Notes: generated from the letters alone by a model not told the origin. Positions 9,701 through 18,390 are shown, numbered from the stretch's first letter. The stretch is 64,000 bases of DNA from Muribaculaceae bacterium (GCA_017547845.1 JAFYNZ010000041.1:1-64000), one strand, 5' to 3'. Numbers and translations: made by a program.

Positions 9701-11236
9701 GCCGGCAGAGATAGCCTCTACTTCTGCGATGTAGTAGTCCAAAGTCGCGCTTGGGAGAGTGATAGCCAATGATGTCTCGCTGATAGGTTGTGGAGTGAGC
9801 AATTCTCCGTTGAGATAGACGTTGTAGGTCACGTCTTGAGTGTCGACATAACCGCCGTTAGCACCGACTGCGCCGACAGCGTCCCATGTCACCATGTTCT
9901 CTGTAAGTACGATATTTGCAGGAGCAAGAGGAGTGTCGTAGCCGATGAATACTTGCTTATATACAGGGTGACCCTCTATGGTCTGGCCGTTATCTTTGAT
10001 GTAAGGCACAGCAGAGATGTTGTGGATTCCCTTGCTGAGTTCCAAGTCAAATTCTATGTCGCTACCTGCAGCGCCGACAAGGCTGCTGTGAATGATGGTG
10101 CGACCATCTGAAATGCGAAGATATACATCGCCGGAGATAGGACGGCCGATGTAGTCTACAGTAGGCAATGTCACGACACCTTTACCCTTAGTCGATGGAC
10201 CTTCGAATGTTATGCTCTTGAATGTAGCAAGTCCCGGTGCATTGTCATCACACAACTGGTCAGGAGTGTAGAGCACAGTGTATTGGTTGGCATACTCATA
10301 GCGACATGTAGCATGAGAGTCGCCTGTCTCAGGGTCAATCAAGAAGATACATGATGTCTGGTCAGGAAGAATGGCTGCCCACACAAATTGCTGATCGAGC
10401 GGGCTATAGACCATTGACTGTGAGAATGAGCCAGGAACGATGCCGGTCATGCCGACGTATTCAAACAGACCATATTCTTTGTTGAGTTTTACAAACTCAC
10501 CACTGAGGTTCACACCATAGATTTCGTGGTCTTTAGGGTTGTAGCCCCATGCGATGACACGGCCTGCGAGCACCCACTCGTCGTCGCGAAGCGGAGTAAA
10601 TTCCATCGTTTCAAGGTCAATGCGTTGAAGCATTGCTCCGGTCATATCCTTGTTGTAAGTATAGACGTAAGCAGCATCTTCCCACTCGTCGTAGACAGCC
10701 GAAAGCACCATCTGAGAGTAGTCGGAACTGTCAAGGTCGCCCTTGCGGAGGATTTCACCTGTGTAAACGTCATAAACTGAGTAGTTTACATAGATTGTGC
10801 CCCACAATTCTAGTGCGTAGAAACCCCAGTACTCGCCATTTCTTACGAAACCGACATTTTCAATCAATGCTTCGTCAGTCCAAAGGAGTTCTTGGCGGCC
10901 ATCGGTGGTCAATTCGTACCAACCCATTGCTTTGAAGTCAGGGTCCAACGATTGAGCACGAAGCCCGTAGATAGTTGCTCCCGAAGGAGATGTGATCAAA
11001 CGATCTGCAGAGGGTTGAGATGAAGTGTTGAGCATTGTGACGCCCGACGACATTGTGCTGAATGTCGATTGAGAAATCATCTTTGGCGCCCAGTCCGGAA
11101 TGTTTCTTGGAGCCGGCAAAGAAGCTGTAGTGCGTGGCGCTTTGCTCGCTCTTCTTCCGTTATCAGCATTAGCTTGCATATTCACTCCTACAAGAAGGAG
11201 GAGCATAGCCAAAATAGTGATAAATCTTTTATTCAT
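6722..11236 (-). CDS. Giant secreted multidomain protein (1504 aa), T9SS-like
   Basis: Signal peptide at 1-24 (MNKRFITILAMLLLLVGVNMQANA). Residues about 80-350 form a propeller-like region with repeated motifs such as VYDEWEDAAYVYTYN and INLETME-type turns. An FN3-like module follows (about 440-525, core LTENMVTWDAVGAVGANGG). Then come jelly-roll modules (about 530-690 with SDDWVFLPLVKL, and about 890-1045), a further FN3-like unit (about 785-885), a CARDB-like Ig unit (about 1050-1140) and a choice-of-anchor J domain (about 1170-1345, ADDWLISPEINGG). A T9SS type A-like C-terminal domain ends the protein (about 1425-1504, DGAIVIAGYADQNYAVYT and final VKVGKDIKKVVLK). It is a paralogue of the proteins at 11319-14663 and 61518-64000. 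Only 82 bp separates it from the upstream 1114-aa gene, so an operon is likely. The cargo or ligand is unknown; the architecture suggests adhesion or glycan binding. Confidence 0.82.
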   Translation of the reverse strand: MNKRFITILAMLLLLVGVNMQANADNGRRASKAPRTTASLPAPRNIPDWAPKMISQSTFSTMSSGVTMLNTSSQPSADRLITSPSGATIYGLRAQSLDPDFKAMGWYELTTDGRQELLWTDEALIENVGFVRNGEYWGFYALELWGTIYVNYSVYDVYTGEILRKGDLDSSDYSQMVLSAVYDEWEDAAYVYTYNKDMTGAMLQRIDLETMEFTPLRDDEWVLAGRVIAWGYNPKDHEIYGVNLSGEFVKLNKEYGLFEYVGMTGIVPGSFSQSMVYSPLDQQFVWAAILPDQTSCIFLIDPETGDSHATCRYEYANQYTVLYTPDQLCDDNAPGLATFKSITFEGPSTKGKGVVTLPTVDYIGRPISGDVYLRISDGRTIIHSSLVGAAGSDIEFDLELSKGIHNISAVPYIKDNGQTIEGHPVYKQVFIGYDTPLAPANIVLTENMVTWDAVGAVGANGGYVDTQDVTYNVYLNGELLTPQPISETSLAITLPSATLDYYIAEVEAISAGNVSEKGMSNKALFGDAFTVPFQVTPTEDEYELLTLTTNGHGMWAFHPDYEEPFYHVSHRDYDSDDWVFLPLVKLDNTERLYEFSFDSRIKYADSPNILDMAICKTTNPADATIFHTEVISSTEYMTIRKLFSVKEPGEYHLAVRCSSYPYSFYVYLKDFKVDITENLPDCPDMVDYLEAIPAEKGQLKATVNFTMPRKSVGGSSLYTKGGELTATIKSNVETITLKGAPGSRQSVEIATEQGQNPIYVTVSNSFGEGEEARSHCYCGEDIPTYTDLAIDASADNMAAICKWKHPEKGENGGYLNPENLVYRIYNNHPLTGEWIELGSVKGETSFKFDLPEGAAQSMLTLGVTVSNEYGGGKQLTYSTIVVGPPHELPMVETFNGVVNYEPIVQQQLTEEYTGSWTFHNPADIDINAANSTGFALIGFPSTQSEALGRIALPKFSTVGSSKAELKMRFFIADFTPDADILLCGNSDEEIVLGTVSSSDGKGWVTKTLVFPEKFQNRKWAYIALRAHYDGSIQYLMMDSYSIKDPVAQDAAIVELTGTKSMMVGTPQYYDVTIENNGYETIAVPDVKCELINDKGEVVKTLEASDIPMATEFAPAQQLKFQFEFIPTIDFVGNFTIRASFDSTDMIADNDSMELPIVVKLGSDPIVTDLEATFEDGGQSVELTWTAPVLTLGLEDFEGMTSFEYGSKLGDFTNIDGDGCSTWIFESWTYPDNGLPKGFQVFDYSQVTVNDPLFEAYSGDKYLMAISPDDMTTAADDWLISPEINGGSAVSFQLAIINQIYSPEYIEVRYSSTTPDISEFKTVERFSKSTLGWELMTAQLPADAKYFALHYISTNTFGIMIDDLTYSPVGETAKIVGYNIYRDGKKIAEKVAEPRYIDENLEIKDYRYNVTVIVEKDGEEREYAMSNNAYANLLSVDDVTLSGAIYAADGAIVIAGYADQNYAVYTASGLCVATGKAESDNIRIQLDPAIYMVKVGKDIKKVVLK

Positions 11237-11272
11237 AATTTTTTCTTTTTTGCTTGATTTGCTTAATAGTTA

Positions 11273-11298
11273 GGGGGTAGTCTATGACAGACACCCCC
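11273..11298. terminator. GGGGGT/ACCCCC hairpin between the two giant genes
   Basis: Stem GGGGGT/ACCCCC, a one-base bulge, GTCT/AGAC, and a 5-nt loop. It lies 20 bp after the stop of the 1114-aa gene and before the start of the 1504-aa gene on the minus strand. No T run follows. It could attenuate read-through or shape a processed 3' end. Confidence 0.5.
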
Positions 11299-11318
11299 AT
11301 TATAATGAACTATATCGT

Positions 11319-14300
11319 TTATTTCACGACAACCTTTGCAGTCTTGTTGCCGCAACGAGCGACATAGATGCCTGGGTTAACGCTTACTTCGATGAGGTTT
11401 TCTTCGATGCGACGGCTGATGATAGCACGACCTTCCATTGTGAAGATGTCGAGTGTGCTGCCCTGAGGAGCATTCTTTACTACGATTGCATTGTCTGCAC
11501 CGTAGATAGTAGCCTCAGTGGCTGTCACGCCTTCAATCGCCGACCATGGGTTGACTGAGTAGTAGCCCATCAAGAAGAATTGGCTCATGCTTGTGAATGA
11601 TGCGCGAACTACGATTTCTGCCCAGCCCCAATTGCTGACTTCAGCAGGGAGAAGGAACTCAAATCTCTTCCAACCTTCTTCGTTATCGCCCTTAGTGATA
11701 GTGCCGACTGGGAGTTCTTCCTTGTTGCCACGTACGTAGACCACTGCTTCAGCCATATTGTCGTAGAGGTAGGTGTCGAGTGCAAATACTGCGCCTTCGT
11801 GGCCCTTGACTGTAAACTTAGGAAGAGCGAGTTGAGCATAACATTCGTCGGCCTTGCTTGCAAATGCGATGAATGAGAACTGGTTGTCATTGTTTGCGCC
11901 TGAGACGTAAGCAGCAGGGTTGCCAAGAGTCCATGAGCCTGAGTATTCTTCTGCAGGGTGCTCAATGGTTAATGGATAGTACTTCACGCTTTCGTCTTCC
12001 AAAGTCTCTTCCATTGGGATAGCATATGGAGTGCCGAGAGAAGCAGTCACGATAGGACCTTCTTCTTGGCGGCCTGCAGCATTGATTGACTGGATAGCGA
12101 TGTTGACTGATTGGAGTTTAGAACCTTCAGGCAATGTGTATGTGTATTGAGTGCCATCGTAGTCAGATGCCAATGTGAACCAATAGTTTTGTGCTTCGTA
12201 GTAGATGAGGAGCAAATACTTAGTGAATGCTGGGTCAACGAAACCGCCATTTACGCCATCGATAGATGTTTCCCAAGAGAATGTCATCGAGCGGTTGTCG
12301 TCGCTGATTTCGAGCGAGGTGAGGGTTGCTGCTTGAGGAACGTCTACGCCTGTGAATACACTTACTGATGTCTCAGCACCCACGCCAAATTCGCTTTCAG
12401 ATACGAGGCGAATGTAGTTGATGCCCTGTTCGGTAGCGATTTGAGCAGAAGCACGTTCGCCCGGTTTAGCGGTAGCAGATGCTTCGCCAACGTTTGAGTA
12501 GAGTTTCACTGTGATGTCGCTTTCCGGGTCGAGAGCATCGCCATTGAGGTTGATAGTAGGCATTGTGAAATCGACAGTAGCGAGGAGTTCGCCATATTCA
12601 GCACCTGTTGCAGTCACGTCTGTACAAGCTTCCGGCACAGAGTTTGGAGCTTGCGACATTGTCACGTTGATTTTATCAACACGCAAGTAATATTGGTCAG
12701 CTTCAGAGATAGCGTGAATACCGATGAAGTAGTCGCCTGCTTCTTCGAGCTTGAACTCACCACCTACAGTGATGAGAGACTCAGCAGCAACGATTGTTTC
12801 AGGCACAACGATGATCATGTCTTCCACCTTGCCTGTCTTGCTGATACCGATTTCAAATTTTTCAGGATATTTAGTGTAACCGCTGCGAGCATCGAGTGTG
12901 ATAGTGTACAATTGCTTGCTTTCAGGGAACGTTGTCTTGTGGAGGATAGCCCAATCGTCGGCATTAAGGTAAGAACTGTAGTGGTATTCGAATGCGTTGT
13001 GTTCGGAGCACCACATCCATGTCTTGCCGTCGTCGTTACCATCGACGATAGTCATGTTGTTTATGAGTTCCTTGTTGCACTTCAATTCCAATGGTAGTTG
13101 ATAAGAACCGACAGCAAGGATGTTTGACAATGAGCGTTCAGAAACGCTTGAGCCACATACGGCTTCTACGCCTGCTTGCATCTTTGTCATACCTTCAGCC
13201 TGGATATTCATCTCGTAAGATGTACCATAGATAGGAGCATCATTGAGTTTAACGCCGTCGAGATATACGTTGTAGGTGATAACGTCTGACTCGAGTGTAC
13301 CACCGTTAACACCGGCAGTCACAGCGTCCCATGTGAGGAGTGTCTCAGTGAGAACAACATTTTGAGGAGCAGCAGGAATGTCGAAGCCTACGAAGAAGTC
13401 TTCAGATGCAACAGCACCCTCAACGCCTGACAACAAGTTACAGCCCACAGAAAGATTGTGACGACCTTTTGCAACGTTGTTGAGAGCAATTTCCACTTCT
13501 TGGCCTGCAGTGACTTTGCGAGTGTCGATAGTGATACCATCGATTTTGGTAATCATCTGCATTTCATCTGTGATGTCGTTGCCATCAAAACGCTTGGTTG
13601 GAGCGACCACTGTCGCAACACCTGATGTGGCAGCACCTTCGAAGTTAATGCGCAAGATTTCCGGCATTGCCGGTGCATCGTTCACAACAGCTTGGTCTGA
13701 ACAGTAAAGCACGACATATTCTTCTTCTTTAACGTTGATAGTCTTTGACTTGATGCTACCTGTTTCAGGTTCGATGACCATAACGTATGTATCTTCGTTG
13801 ATATCAATACCGACATAAACGATACCGAAGTCGTTAGGACTGTAAGTCATCGCTTGAGAGTAGTATGCAGGAGAGAAGTTGAGTGTATTCAAGTCTTCCC
13901 ATTCACCATTAGCCGGGTCGATACGAATCCACTTTTCGTTGTAGAGAGTCACTGCATAGATGAAGCCGTCAAGTGGGTTGTAAGCCATAGTGACGATAGG
14001 GTCAGCAGCTAATGTGCCTGCGCCGACTTCTGTCTTGATGTGAGTGAATTCATTGGTGTCAGGATTATAAATTTGGAACATCATGCCATCACCATCTGCA
14101 TTGTAGGTGTAGACATAGACTTTGTCGTTCTTTTCATCGTAGACTGAGTGGAGAATATACTTAGAGTAGTCAGATGAGTAGAGGCTGATGTAGCCGATGT
14201 AGTCACCTGTCGCAATGTCATATTTCAAGATGTAGCCTGTCTCAATTGTGACAGCGTAGAGAATGCCATTTCTGACGAAGCCGGCGTTGTAGTTGTATTG

Positions 14301-14663
14301 GCCCAAGTAAGTGTTAGACCATTGAGCAGTCGATTTACCTGTAGCCACATCAAGTTTCCACCATGTATCGTAGATATCATCGATATTGTAGGCCTGAAGA
14401 CCATAGAGATTTGAAGCCGGAGCTTCAGCTTCACGCATAATATCGAAAACCGATGTCTGCTTTGTCTGCGCCTTCAATAATGGTGCTTTTGAGAAAGGAC
14501 TATTGACGCTACCTTTTGGTCGCATCATGAGATCAGTCTTGACCTCAGCTGCCATCTTCTGCTGACGTGCAACGTCCACCTTAGGCAATTCAAAGCCTGA
14601 AGCAAACACTGACACGACTGACAATAGCAGCATCATGCCGAAAAGTGTAAATTTCTTTGTCAT
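11319..14663 (-). CDS. Giant secreted multidomain protein (1114 aa), T9SS-like
   Basis: Signal peptide 1-21 (MTKKFTLFGMMLLLSVVSVFA). Residues about 85-345 form a propeller-like region with VYDEKNDKVYVYTYN, closely parallel to the 1504-aa paralogue. An FN3-like module (about 430-515) has the shared core NVVLTETLLTWDAVTAGVNG. Jelly-roll and FN3 units follow (about 530-880), then another jelly-roll (about 890-1035, EEYSGSWTLGNPAAYVSG). The T9SS-like C-terminal domain (about 1045-1114) ends YVARCGNKTAKVVVK. A Crp-like gene lies 200 bp upstream on the same strand. The promoter has a -7 box (14715-14722) but no visible -33 box, with a palindrome-like site at about -41. Probably surface attached; function unknown. 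Confidence 0.82.
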   Translation of the reverse strand: MTKKFTLFGMMLLLSVVSVFASGFELPKVDVARQQKMAAEVKTDLMMRPKGSVNSPFSKAPLLKAQTKQTSVFDIMREAEAPASNLYGLQAYNIDDIYDTWWKLDVATGKSTAQWSNTYLGQYNYNAGFVRNGILYAVTIETGYILKYDIATGDYIGYISLYSSDYSKYILHSVYDEKNDKVYVYTYNADGDGMMFQIYNPDTNEFTHIKTEVGAGTLAADPIVTMAYNPLDGFIYAVTLYNEKWIRIDPANGEWEDLNTLNFSPAYYSQAMTYSPNDFGIVYVGIDINEDTYVMVIEPETGSIKSKTINVKEEEYVVLYCSDQAVVNDAPAMPEILRINFEGAATSGVATVVAPTKRFDGNDITDEMQMITKIDGITIDTRKVTAGQEVEIALNNVAKGRHNLSVGCNLLSGVEGAVASEDFFVGFDIPAAPQNVVLTETLLTWDAVTAGVNGGTLESDVITYNVYLDGVKLNDAPIYGTSYEMNIQAEGMTKMQAGVEAVCGSSVSERSLSNILAVGSYQLPLELKCNKELINNMTIVDGNDDGKTWMWCSEHNAFEYHYSSYLNADDWAILHKTTFPESKQLYTITLDARSGYTKYPEKFEIGISKTGKVEDMIIVVPETIVAAESLITVGGEFKLEEAGDYFIGIHAISEADQYYLRVDKINVTMSQAPNSVPEACTDVTATGAEYGELLATVDFTMPTINLNGDALDPESDITVKLYSNVGEASATAKPGERASAQIATEQGINYIRLVSESEFGVGAETSVSVFTGVDVPQAATLTSLEISDDNRSMTFSWETSIDGVNGGFVDPAFTKYLLLIYYEAQNYWFTLASDYDGTQYTYTLPEGSKLQSVNIAIQSINAAGRQEEGPIVTASLGTPYAIPMEETLEDESVKYYPLTIEHPAEEYSGSWTLGNPAAYVSGANNDNQFSFIAFASKADECYAQLALPKFTVKGHEGAVFALDTYLYDNMAEAVVYVRGNKEELPVGTITKGDNEEGWKRFEFLLPAEVSNWGWAEIVVRASFTSMSQFFLMGYYSVNPWSAIEGVTATEATIYGADNAIVVKNAPQGSTLDIFTMEGRAIISRRIEENLIEVSVNPGIYVARCGNKTAKVVVK

Positions 14664-14714
14664 AAAAATATTTATTTTGGTTAGTTAATTAATTCAATTC
14701 AATAATTCATGGTG

Positions 14715-14722
14715 CAAAAATA
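14715..14722 (-). promoter_or_regulatory. -7 box of the 1114-aa gene, no -33 box
   Basis: TATTTTTG on the minus strand fits TAnnTTTG. The position where TTTG would be expected (about 14742-14746) has none. This is the pattern expected for an activator-dependent promoter. Confidence 0.55.
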
Positions 14723-14744
14723 GTATGTCAAAATCACAAAAAAG

Positions 14745-14758
14745 TTGTACTATGTCAA
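14745..14758 (-). promoter_or_regulatory. Candidate Crp-family operator at about -41
   Basis: On the minus strand TTGACATAGTACAA matches 11 of 14 positions of the perfect palindrome TTGACATATGTCAA found before the Crp-like gene at 30981. Its centre is about 41 bp upstream of the start predicted from the -7 box at 14715-14722, the class II activator position known for Crp/Fnr proteins. A second TATGTCAA half-site (plus strand) lies at 14724-14731. Confidence 0.45.
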
Positions 14759-14863
14759 TTTTTGCGATTTTATGTAATTTTCTTTTTAAAAAGACGACCG
14801 ACATTGCTCTTCAATATCGGTAGGCATCTTCATGAGAGCACACTAAGGAGTCGTATTACTATG

Positions 14864-15433
14864 TCACTTCAGCATTTTGCGAATGCGACTCAGATAGGCG
14901 TTGGTGACACCTAAGTAGGACGCAACGATTTTGAGCGACACTTTTTCCAATATTTCGGGTCTGTTTTTAAGCAGAGCCTGATAGCGTTCGATGGCTGAGC
15001 CGTTGATGACCGACTGTTTCACCTCGTAGTAGTAGAGTGAGCATTGGGCCATGTTGAGTGCCCACACAGCAAACTCGTGGCACTCGTTGATGAGCTGCTC
15101 ATACTGGCTCTTTTTCACCACCATCACCACCGAGTCGCAGCAAGCGTCGAATTGGTAATAGGCGGGACGACGATAGCAATATGAGTGGTAGGAGATAATC
15201 ACAGTGCCTGTGAGAGCAAATGCGATGGTCACCTCTTTGTCGCCATCCATGTGCGAACGACGCAAAATACCCTCTTTGACAATGTAGATGTTGTCGTTGA
15301 GTTCTCCACACTCAATCAACACATCTCCTTTCTTGAGATGCTTTTCCTCCATGAGGCTGCAGAAACGGTCCATTACCTCGTCGGAGAGTTTGAATGGTGC
15401 TTCTTCTGAGAGTGCTTGCTTGAATTTTTTCAT
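14864..15433 (-). CDS. Crp/Fnr-family transcriptional regulator (paralogue B)
   Basis: 189 aa. The cyclic-nucleotide-binding-like fold spans about residues 15-125 (LKKGDVLIECGELNDNIYIV, then KEGILRRSHMDG). It shares the block ACCDSVVMVV with the paralogue at 60761 and DSVVMVV with that at 30981. The C-terminal helix-turn-helix is short (SLKIVASYLGVTNAYLSRIR, about 166-185). Arginine and glutamate residues that bind cAMP in E. coli Crp are not evident. It lies directly upstream of, and in line with, the 1114-aa and 1504-aa giant genes (200-bp gap with a candidate operator). A -7 box (TAAATTTG, 15529-15536) gives a leader of about 90 nt. Likely a local regulator; the ligand is unknown. Confidence 0.92.
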   Translation of the reverse strand: MKKFKQALSEEAPFKLSDEVMDRFCSLMEEKHLKKGDVLIECGELNDNIYIVKEGILRRSHMDGDKEVTIAFALTGTVIISYHSYCYRRPAYYQFDACCDSVVMVVKKSQYEQLINECHEFAVWALNMAQCSLYYYEVKQSVINGSAIERYQALLKNRPEILEKVSLKIVASYLGVTNAYLSRIRKMLK

Positions 15434-15774
15434 CGTTTGCTCGTTTTATTGCGTCGCGTGAGCCGTCTATAAGTATGGGGTATTGGTCTCTTCAGATTAT
15501 AGTTGCTCCACGATACACATTTTCGCTACAAATTTACACAATTTTTTCATAATTTATCTACTTTTGGGCTATGTTTAACATAAAAGATGCTTAAATAAAT
15601 CTGTTTAGTGCTTTTTGGGACAAAAAATGTGTATTTTGGGGGTGTCTTCCGACAGTCGTCAATGTCGTGGACCGTGGGGTTGTCGCCGGTGGCTTTGGGA
15701 GCAAAATTATGTGATATGAAAATACGGATTTGGTAGTTTGGCGAAATTGTCTTACCTTTGACGAAAAGAGCATA
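15434..15774. other. Divergent intergenic region, 341 bp
   Basis: Between the Crp-like gene (minus) and the DUF4369 lipoprotein operon (plus). It contains the -7 box of the former (15529-15536) and the full promoter of the latter (15729-15760). Nothing else recognised. Confidence 0.7.
15729..15760 (+). promoter_or_regulatory. Promoter of the lipoprotein-yifB-yraN operon
   Basis: TTTG (15729-15732), 20 bp, TACCTTTG (15753-15760): a full consensus. It overlaps the TTG codon at 15730 that an ORF finder would use as the start, so translation must begin at the ATG pair at 15775/15778. Confidence 0.85.
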
Positions 15775-16815
15775 ATGATGAATATACAGAAGATATTACT
15801 GCTGCTCATGGTCGTTGCGACATTGGGCAGCTGTGGCAAGAATGAATTTAGCATCGAAGGCGAGATAAAGAATGCCGGAACGATGAACATTCGTGTGTTT
15901 TATTACTCGTCGGTGAAAGATAAAGGCAACATCGTCGAGACTGCCGTGCCTGTGGTCAACGATAAACTTGTCTACTCGGGCATTAGTGAGCGTCCCACCG
16001 TGCTGTGGTTTATGTCGCCCAATCGCGACTTATTGACACCTGTCTACATTGAGCCGGGCGATGAACTCGCTATTAGTGGTGAATATGGCAAGCCGTTGTC
16101 GTGGAAACTCGTCGGCAACGAGATTGAGGAGAAGTGGGGAGAGTGGCGTGAAAAGCATGCCAAAGCTCTCGAGTCGGGCAACGACCGCGTCATCAATGAT
16201 GCCATCGCCAAGTATGTCAAAGCCAACCGCGACAACCCTGTCTCAGCGTTGTCGTTGCTTTGCTTCTATGTCAAGCGCGACAATGCCAAGGATTTCGATG
16301 AGTTGTGGCATCTGCTTAGTGAAAAAGCTCGTCCCGAAGATATAGTCAATGCTGTAGATGCGATGAGTAACTACGTTTCGGCTCAAGCTTATAAGCAAAA
16401 GGTGACACCATTGTCGCTCTATACTTATGCCGACAGTCTGGAGACTATCGATGTGACAAAGTCGCCTGCCACGTTGCTCTATTTTTGGCGTCAACGCGAG
16501 GAGCAACATGACTCGTGTATGGCCAATATCAAGCGTCTGCACAAACTCTACAAGGACCCTGCACGACTACTGGTGGCTGATATAAATATGGATGTCGACA
16601 CTATCAAATGGCGTCGTCAGGCTCGTAGAGATTCCGTCAAAGATTGGTCTCGATATTGGGCTATCGGTGGCGAGATGAATGTTGCTTTGCAACGCCTTGA
16701 GATAGGTCGTACGCCCTATATGATTGTGACCGACAGCACCGGCACTCAACTCTATCGCGGTGGCAATTTTAGCAAGGCGGAGAAAGCGATTAAGGATATT
16801 TTAAAGAAGAAATAG
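15775..16815 (+). CDS. DUF4369-type lipoprotein with redox-dead thioredoxin-like domain
   Basis: 346 aa from the ATG at 15775. The lipobox is LATLGSCGK (Cys near residue 21), so the protein is probably membrane anchored. The N-terminal domain (about 25-115, FSIEGEIKNAGTMNIRVFYY and PVYIEPGDELAISGEY) fits DUF4369, usually fused to a TlpA-like thioredoxin. The C-terminal part (about 225-345) keeps the fold pattern: a strand ATLLYFW, a loop with a single cysteine (EEQHDSC) where WCxxC should be, and the cis-proline region GRTPYMIVTDSTG. With only one cysteine it cannot act as a normal disulfide reductase. It begins an operon with yifB (4-bp gap). Confidence 0.8.
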   Translation: MMNIQKILLLLMVVATLGSCGKNEFSIEGEIKNAGTMNIRVFYYSSVKDKGNIVETAVPVVNDKLVYSGISERPTVLWFMSPNRDLLTPVYIEPGDELAISGEYGKPLSWKLVGNEIEEKWGEWREKHAKALESGNDRVINDAIAKYVKANRDNPVSALSLLCFYVKRDNAKDFDELWHLLSEKARPEDIVNAVDAMSNYVSAQAYKQKVTPLSLYTYADSLETIDVTKSPATLLYFWRQREEQHDSCMANIKRLHKLYKDPARLLVADINMDVDTIKWRRQARRDSVKDWSRYWAIGGEMNVALQRLEIGRTPYMIVTDSTGTQLYRGGNFSKAEKAIKDILKKK

Positions 16816-16819
16816 AGTT

Positions 16820-18385
16820 ATGCTATCAAAGGTCTATTCGGCTGCAATTCAGGGTATTGATGCCTATGTTGTCACCATCGAGGTGGTGGTCGAACGAGGT
16901 GTGCAATTCACCATCGTCGGTCTGCCTGATGCTGCAGTCAAGGAGAGCTATCAGCGCATCGTCTCGGCGATGAAGCAGAGTGGCGTCACCTTCCCTCATA
17001 AACGCACCATAATCAACCTCTCTCCGGCAGATATCAAGAAGGAAGGGGCTGCTTACGACTTGCCGATGGCAGTCGGTATCCTTGCCGCCAATGAGGCACT
17101 GCAGTGCACCAATCTCAATGAATATATGATTCTCGGCGAGTTGTCGCTCGACGGCTCAGTCTTGCCTATTCGTGGCGCACTTCCTGTGGCCATCAAGGCA
17201 CGACAAGATGGCTTTAAACGTCTGATTGTGCCAAAGGCTAACGTGACTGAGGCGGCTGTGGTCAATAATATCGAGGTCTTCGGTGTTGACAGTCTGGCAG
17301 AAGTCGTCGACTTTCTTAATGGCAACTCCGACCTCCGACCGACCATAATCAACACACGCGAGCAGTTTCGCCTTCACGCCGCCAATTTCGATTTCGACTT
17401 TTCGGAGGTCAAAGGGCAAGATACTGTGAAGCGAGCTTTCGAAGTGGCGTGCGCCGGTGGTCATAACATTCTGCTTGTCGGCAGTCCCGGTAGTGGTAAG
17501 TCGATGATGGCCAAGCGATTGCCGTCTATACTCCCTCCACTCAATCTTCAAGAAGCCCTTGAGACAACCAAGATTCACTCCGTGGCAGGCAAACTGTCGC
17601 GTGGCTCGATGCTGATGACTCAGCGACCATTTCGTGCTCCTCACCACACGGTGTCGCCCGTGGCACTTGTCGGCGGTGGCATCAATCCCCAACCGGGCGA
17701 AATCAGCCTTGCCCACAACGGCATTCTCTTTCTCGATGAGTTTCCGGAGTTTCCGAGGGCTGTGCTTGAGGTGCTCCGTCAGCCGATAGAAGATCGCGTG
17801 GTCACTGTCTCAAGAGCCAAATACACTGTCGACTATCCGGCATCGTTTATGCTTGTAGCATCGATGAATCCTTGTCCGTGTGGCTACTATGGCCATCCGT
17901 CGAAGCCTTGTACATGTATGCCCGGACAGGTGCAAAAATACATGAATCGCATCAGTGGTCCGTTGCTTGACCGTATCGATCTTCATATCGAGATACAGCC
18001 TGTCGAGTTTGATCAGATGGCTGACACTGCACCGTCGGAAAGCAGTGCGGCGATACGCGAGAGGGTAGTGGTGGCACGTGCTATTCAGCAGCAACGCTAT
18101 GCCGACGAAAAGGGTGTCTATTGCAATGCGCAGATGAGTTCACGGCTTATCCGTCAGTATGCGTGGCCCGATGAGAAGGGTATGGCTCGCCTCAAAGAAG
18201 CAATGACACGTCTTAATATGTCGGCTCGTGCTTTCGACCGCATCTTGCGTGTAGCTCGCACCATAGCCGACCTTGACGCTTCAGAGACCGTTAAGACTCA
18301 CCACATCTCAGAGGCCATCTCTTACCGCAATCTCGACCGTGGCAACTGGGGTGTAATCGGCAATTTCTCCCCTTCTAATAAATAA
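16820..18385 (+). CDS. yifB: YifB/ComM-family AAA+ ATPase
   Basis: 521 aa, full length for the family. The N-terminal ChlI-like domain (about 1-170, VERGVQFTIVGLPDAAVKES) is followed by the Mg-chelatase-type AAA+ core. Walker A is at about 220 (GSPGSGKSMMAKRLPSILPP) and Walker B near 310 (NGILFLDEFPEF). A cysteine cluster lies near 350 (NPCPCGYYGHPSKPCTC). The C-terminal YifB domain starts at about 430. In naturally transformable bacteria ComM is a hexameric helicase that promotes branch migration of incoming DNA; its role in Bacteroidales is less clear. Middle gene of a tight operon, 4 bp after the lipoprotein and 5 bp before yraN, a common yifB neighbour. Confidence 0.97.
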   Translation: MLSKVYSAAIQGIDAYVVTIEVVVERGVQFTIVGLPDAAVKESYQRIVSAMKQSGVTFPHKRTIINLSPADIKKEGAAYDLPMAVGILAANEALQCTNLNEYMILGELSLDGSVLPIRGALPVAIKARQDGFKRLIVPKANVTEAAVVNNIEVFGVDSLAEVVDFLNGNSDLRPTIINTREQFRLHAANFDFDFSEVKGQDTVKRAFEVACAGGHNILLVGSPGSGKSMMAKRLPSILPPLNLQEALETTKIHSVAGKLSRGSMLMTQRPFRAPHHTVSPVALVGGGINPQPGEISLAHNGILFLDEFPEFPRAVLEVLRQPIEDRVVTVSRAKYTVDYPASFMLVASMNPCPCGYYGHPSKPCTCMPGQVQKYMNRISGPLLDRIDLHIEIQPVEFDQMADTAPSESSAAIRERVVVARAIQQQRYADEKGVYCNAQMSSRLIRQYAWPDEKGMARLKEAMTRLNMSARAFDRILRVARTIADLDASETVKTHHISEAISYRNLDRGNWGVIGNFSPSNK

Positions 18386-18390
18386 CGACT

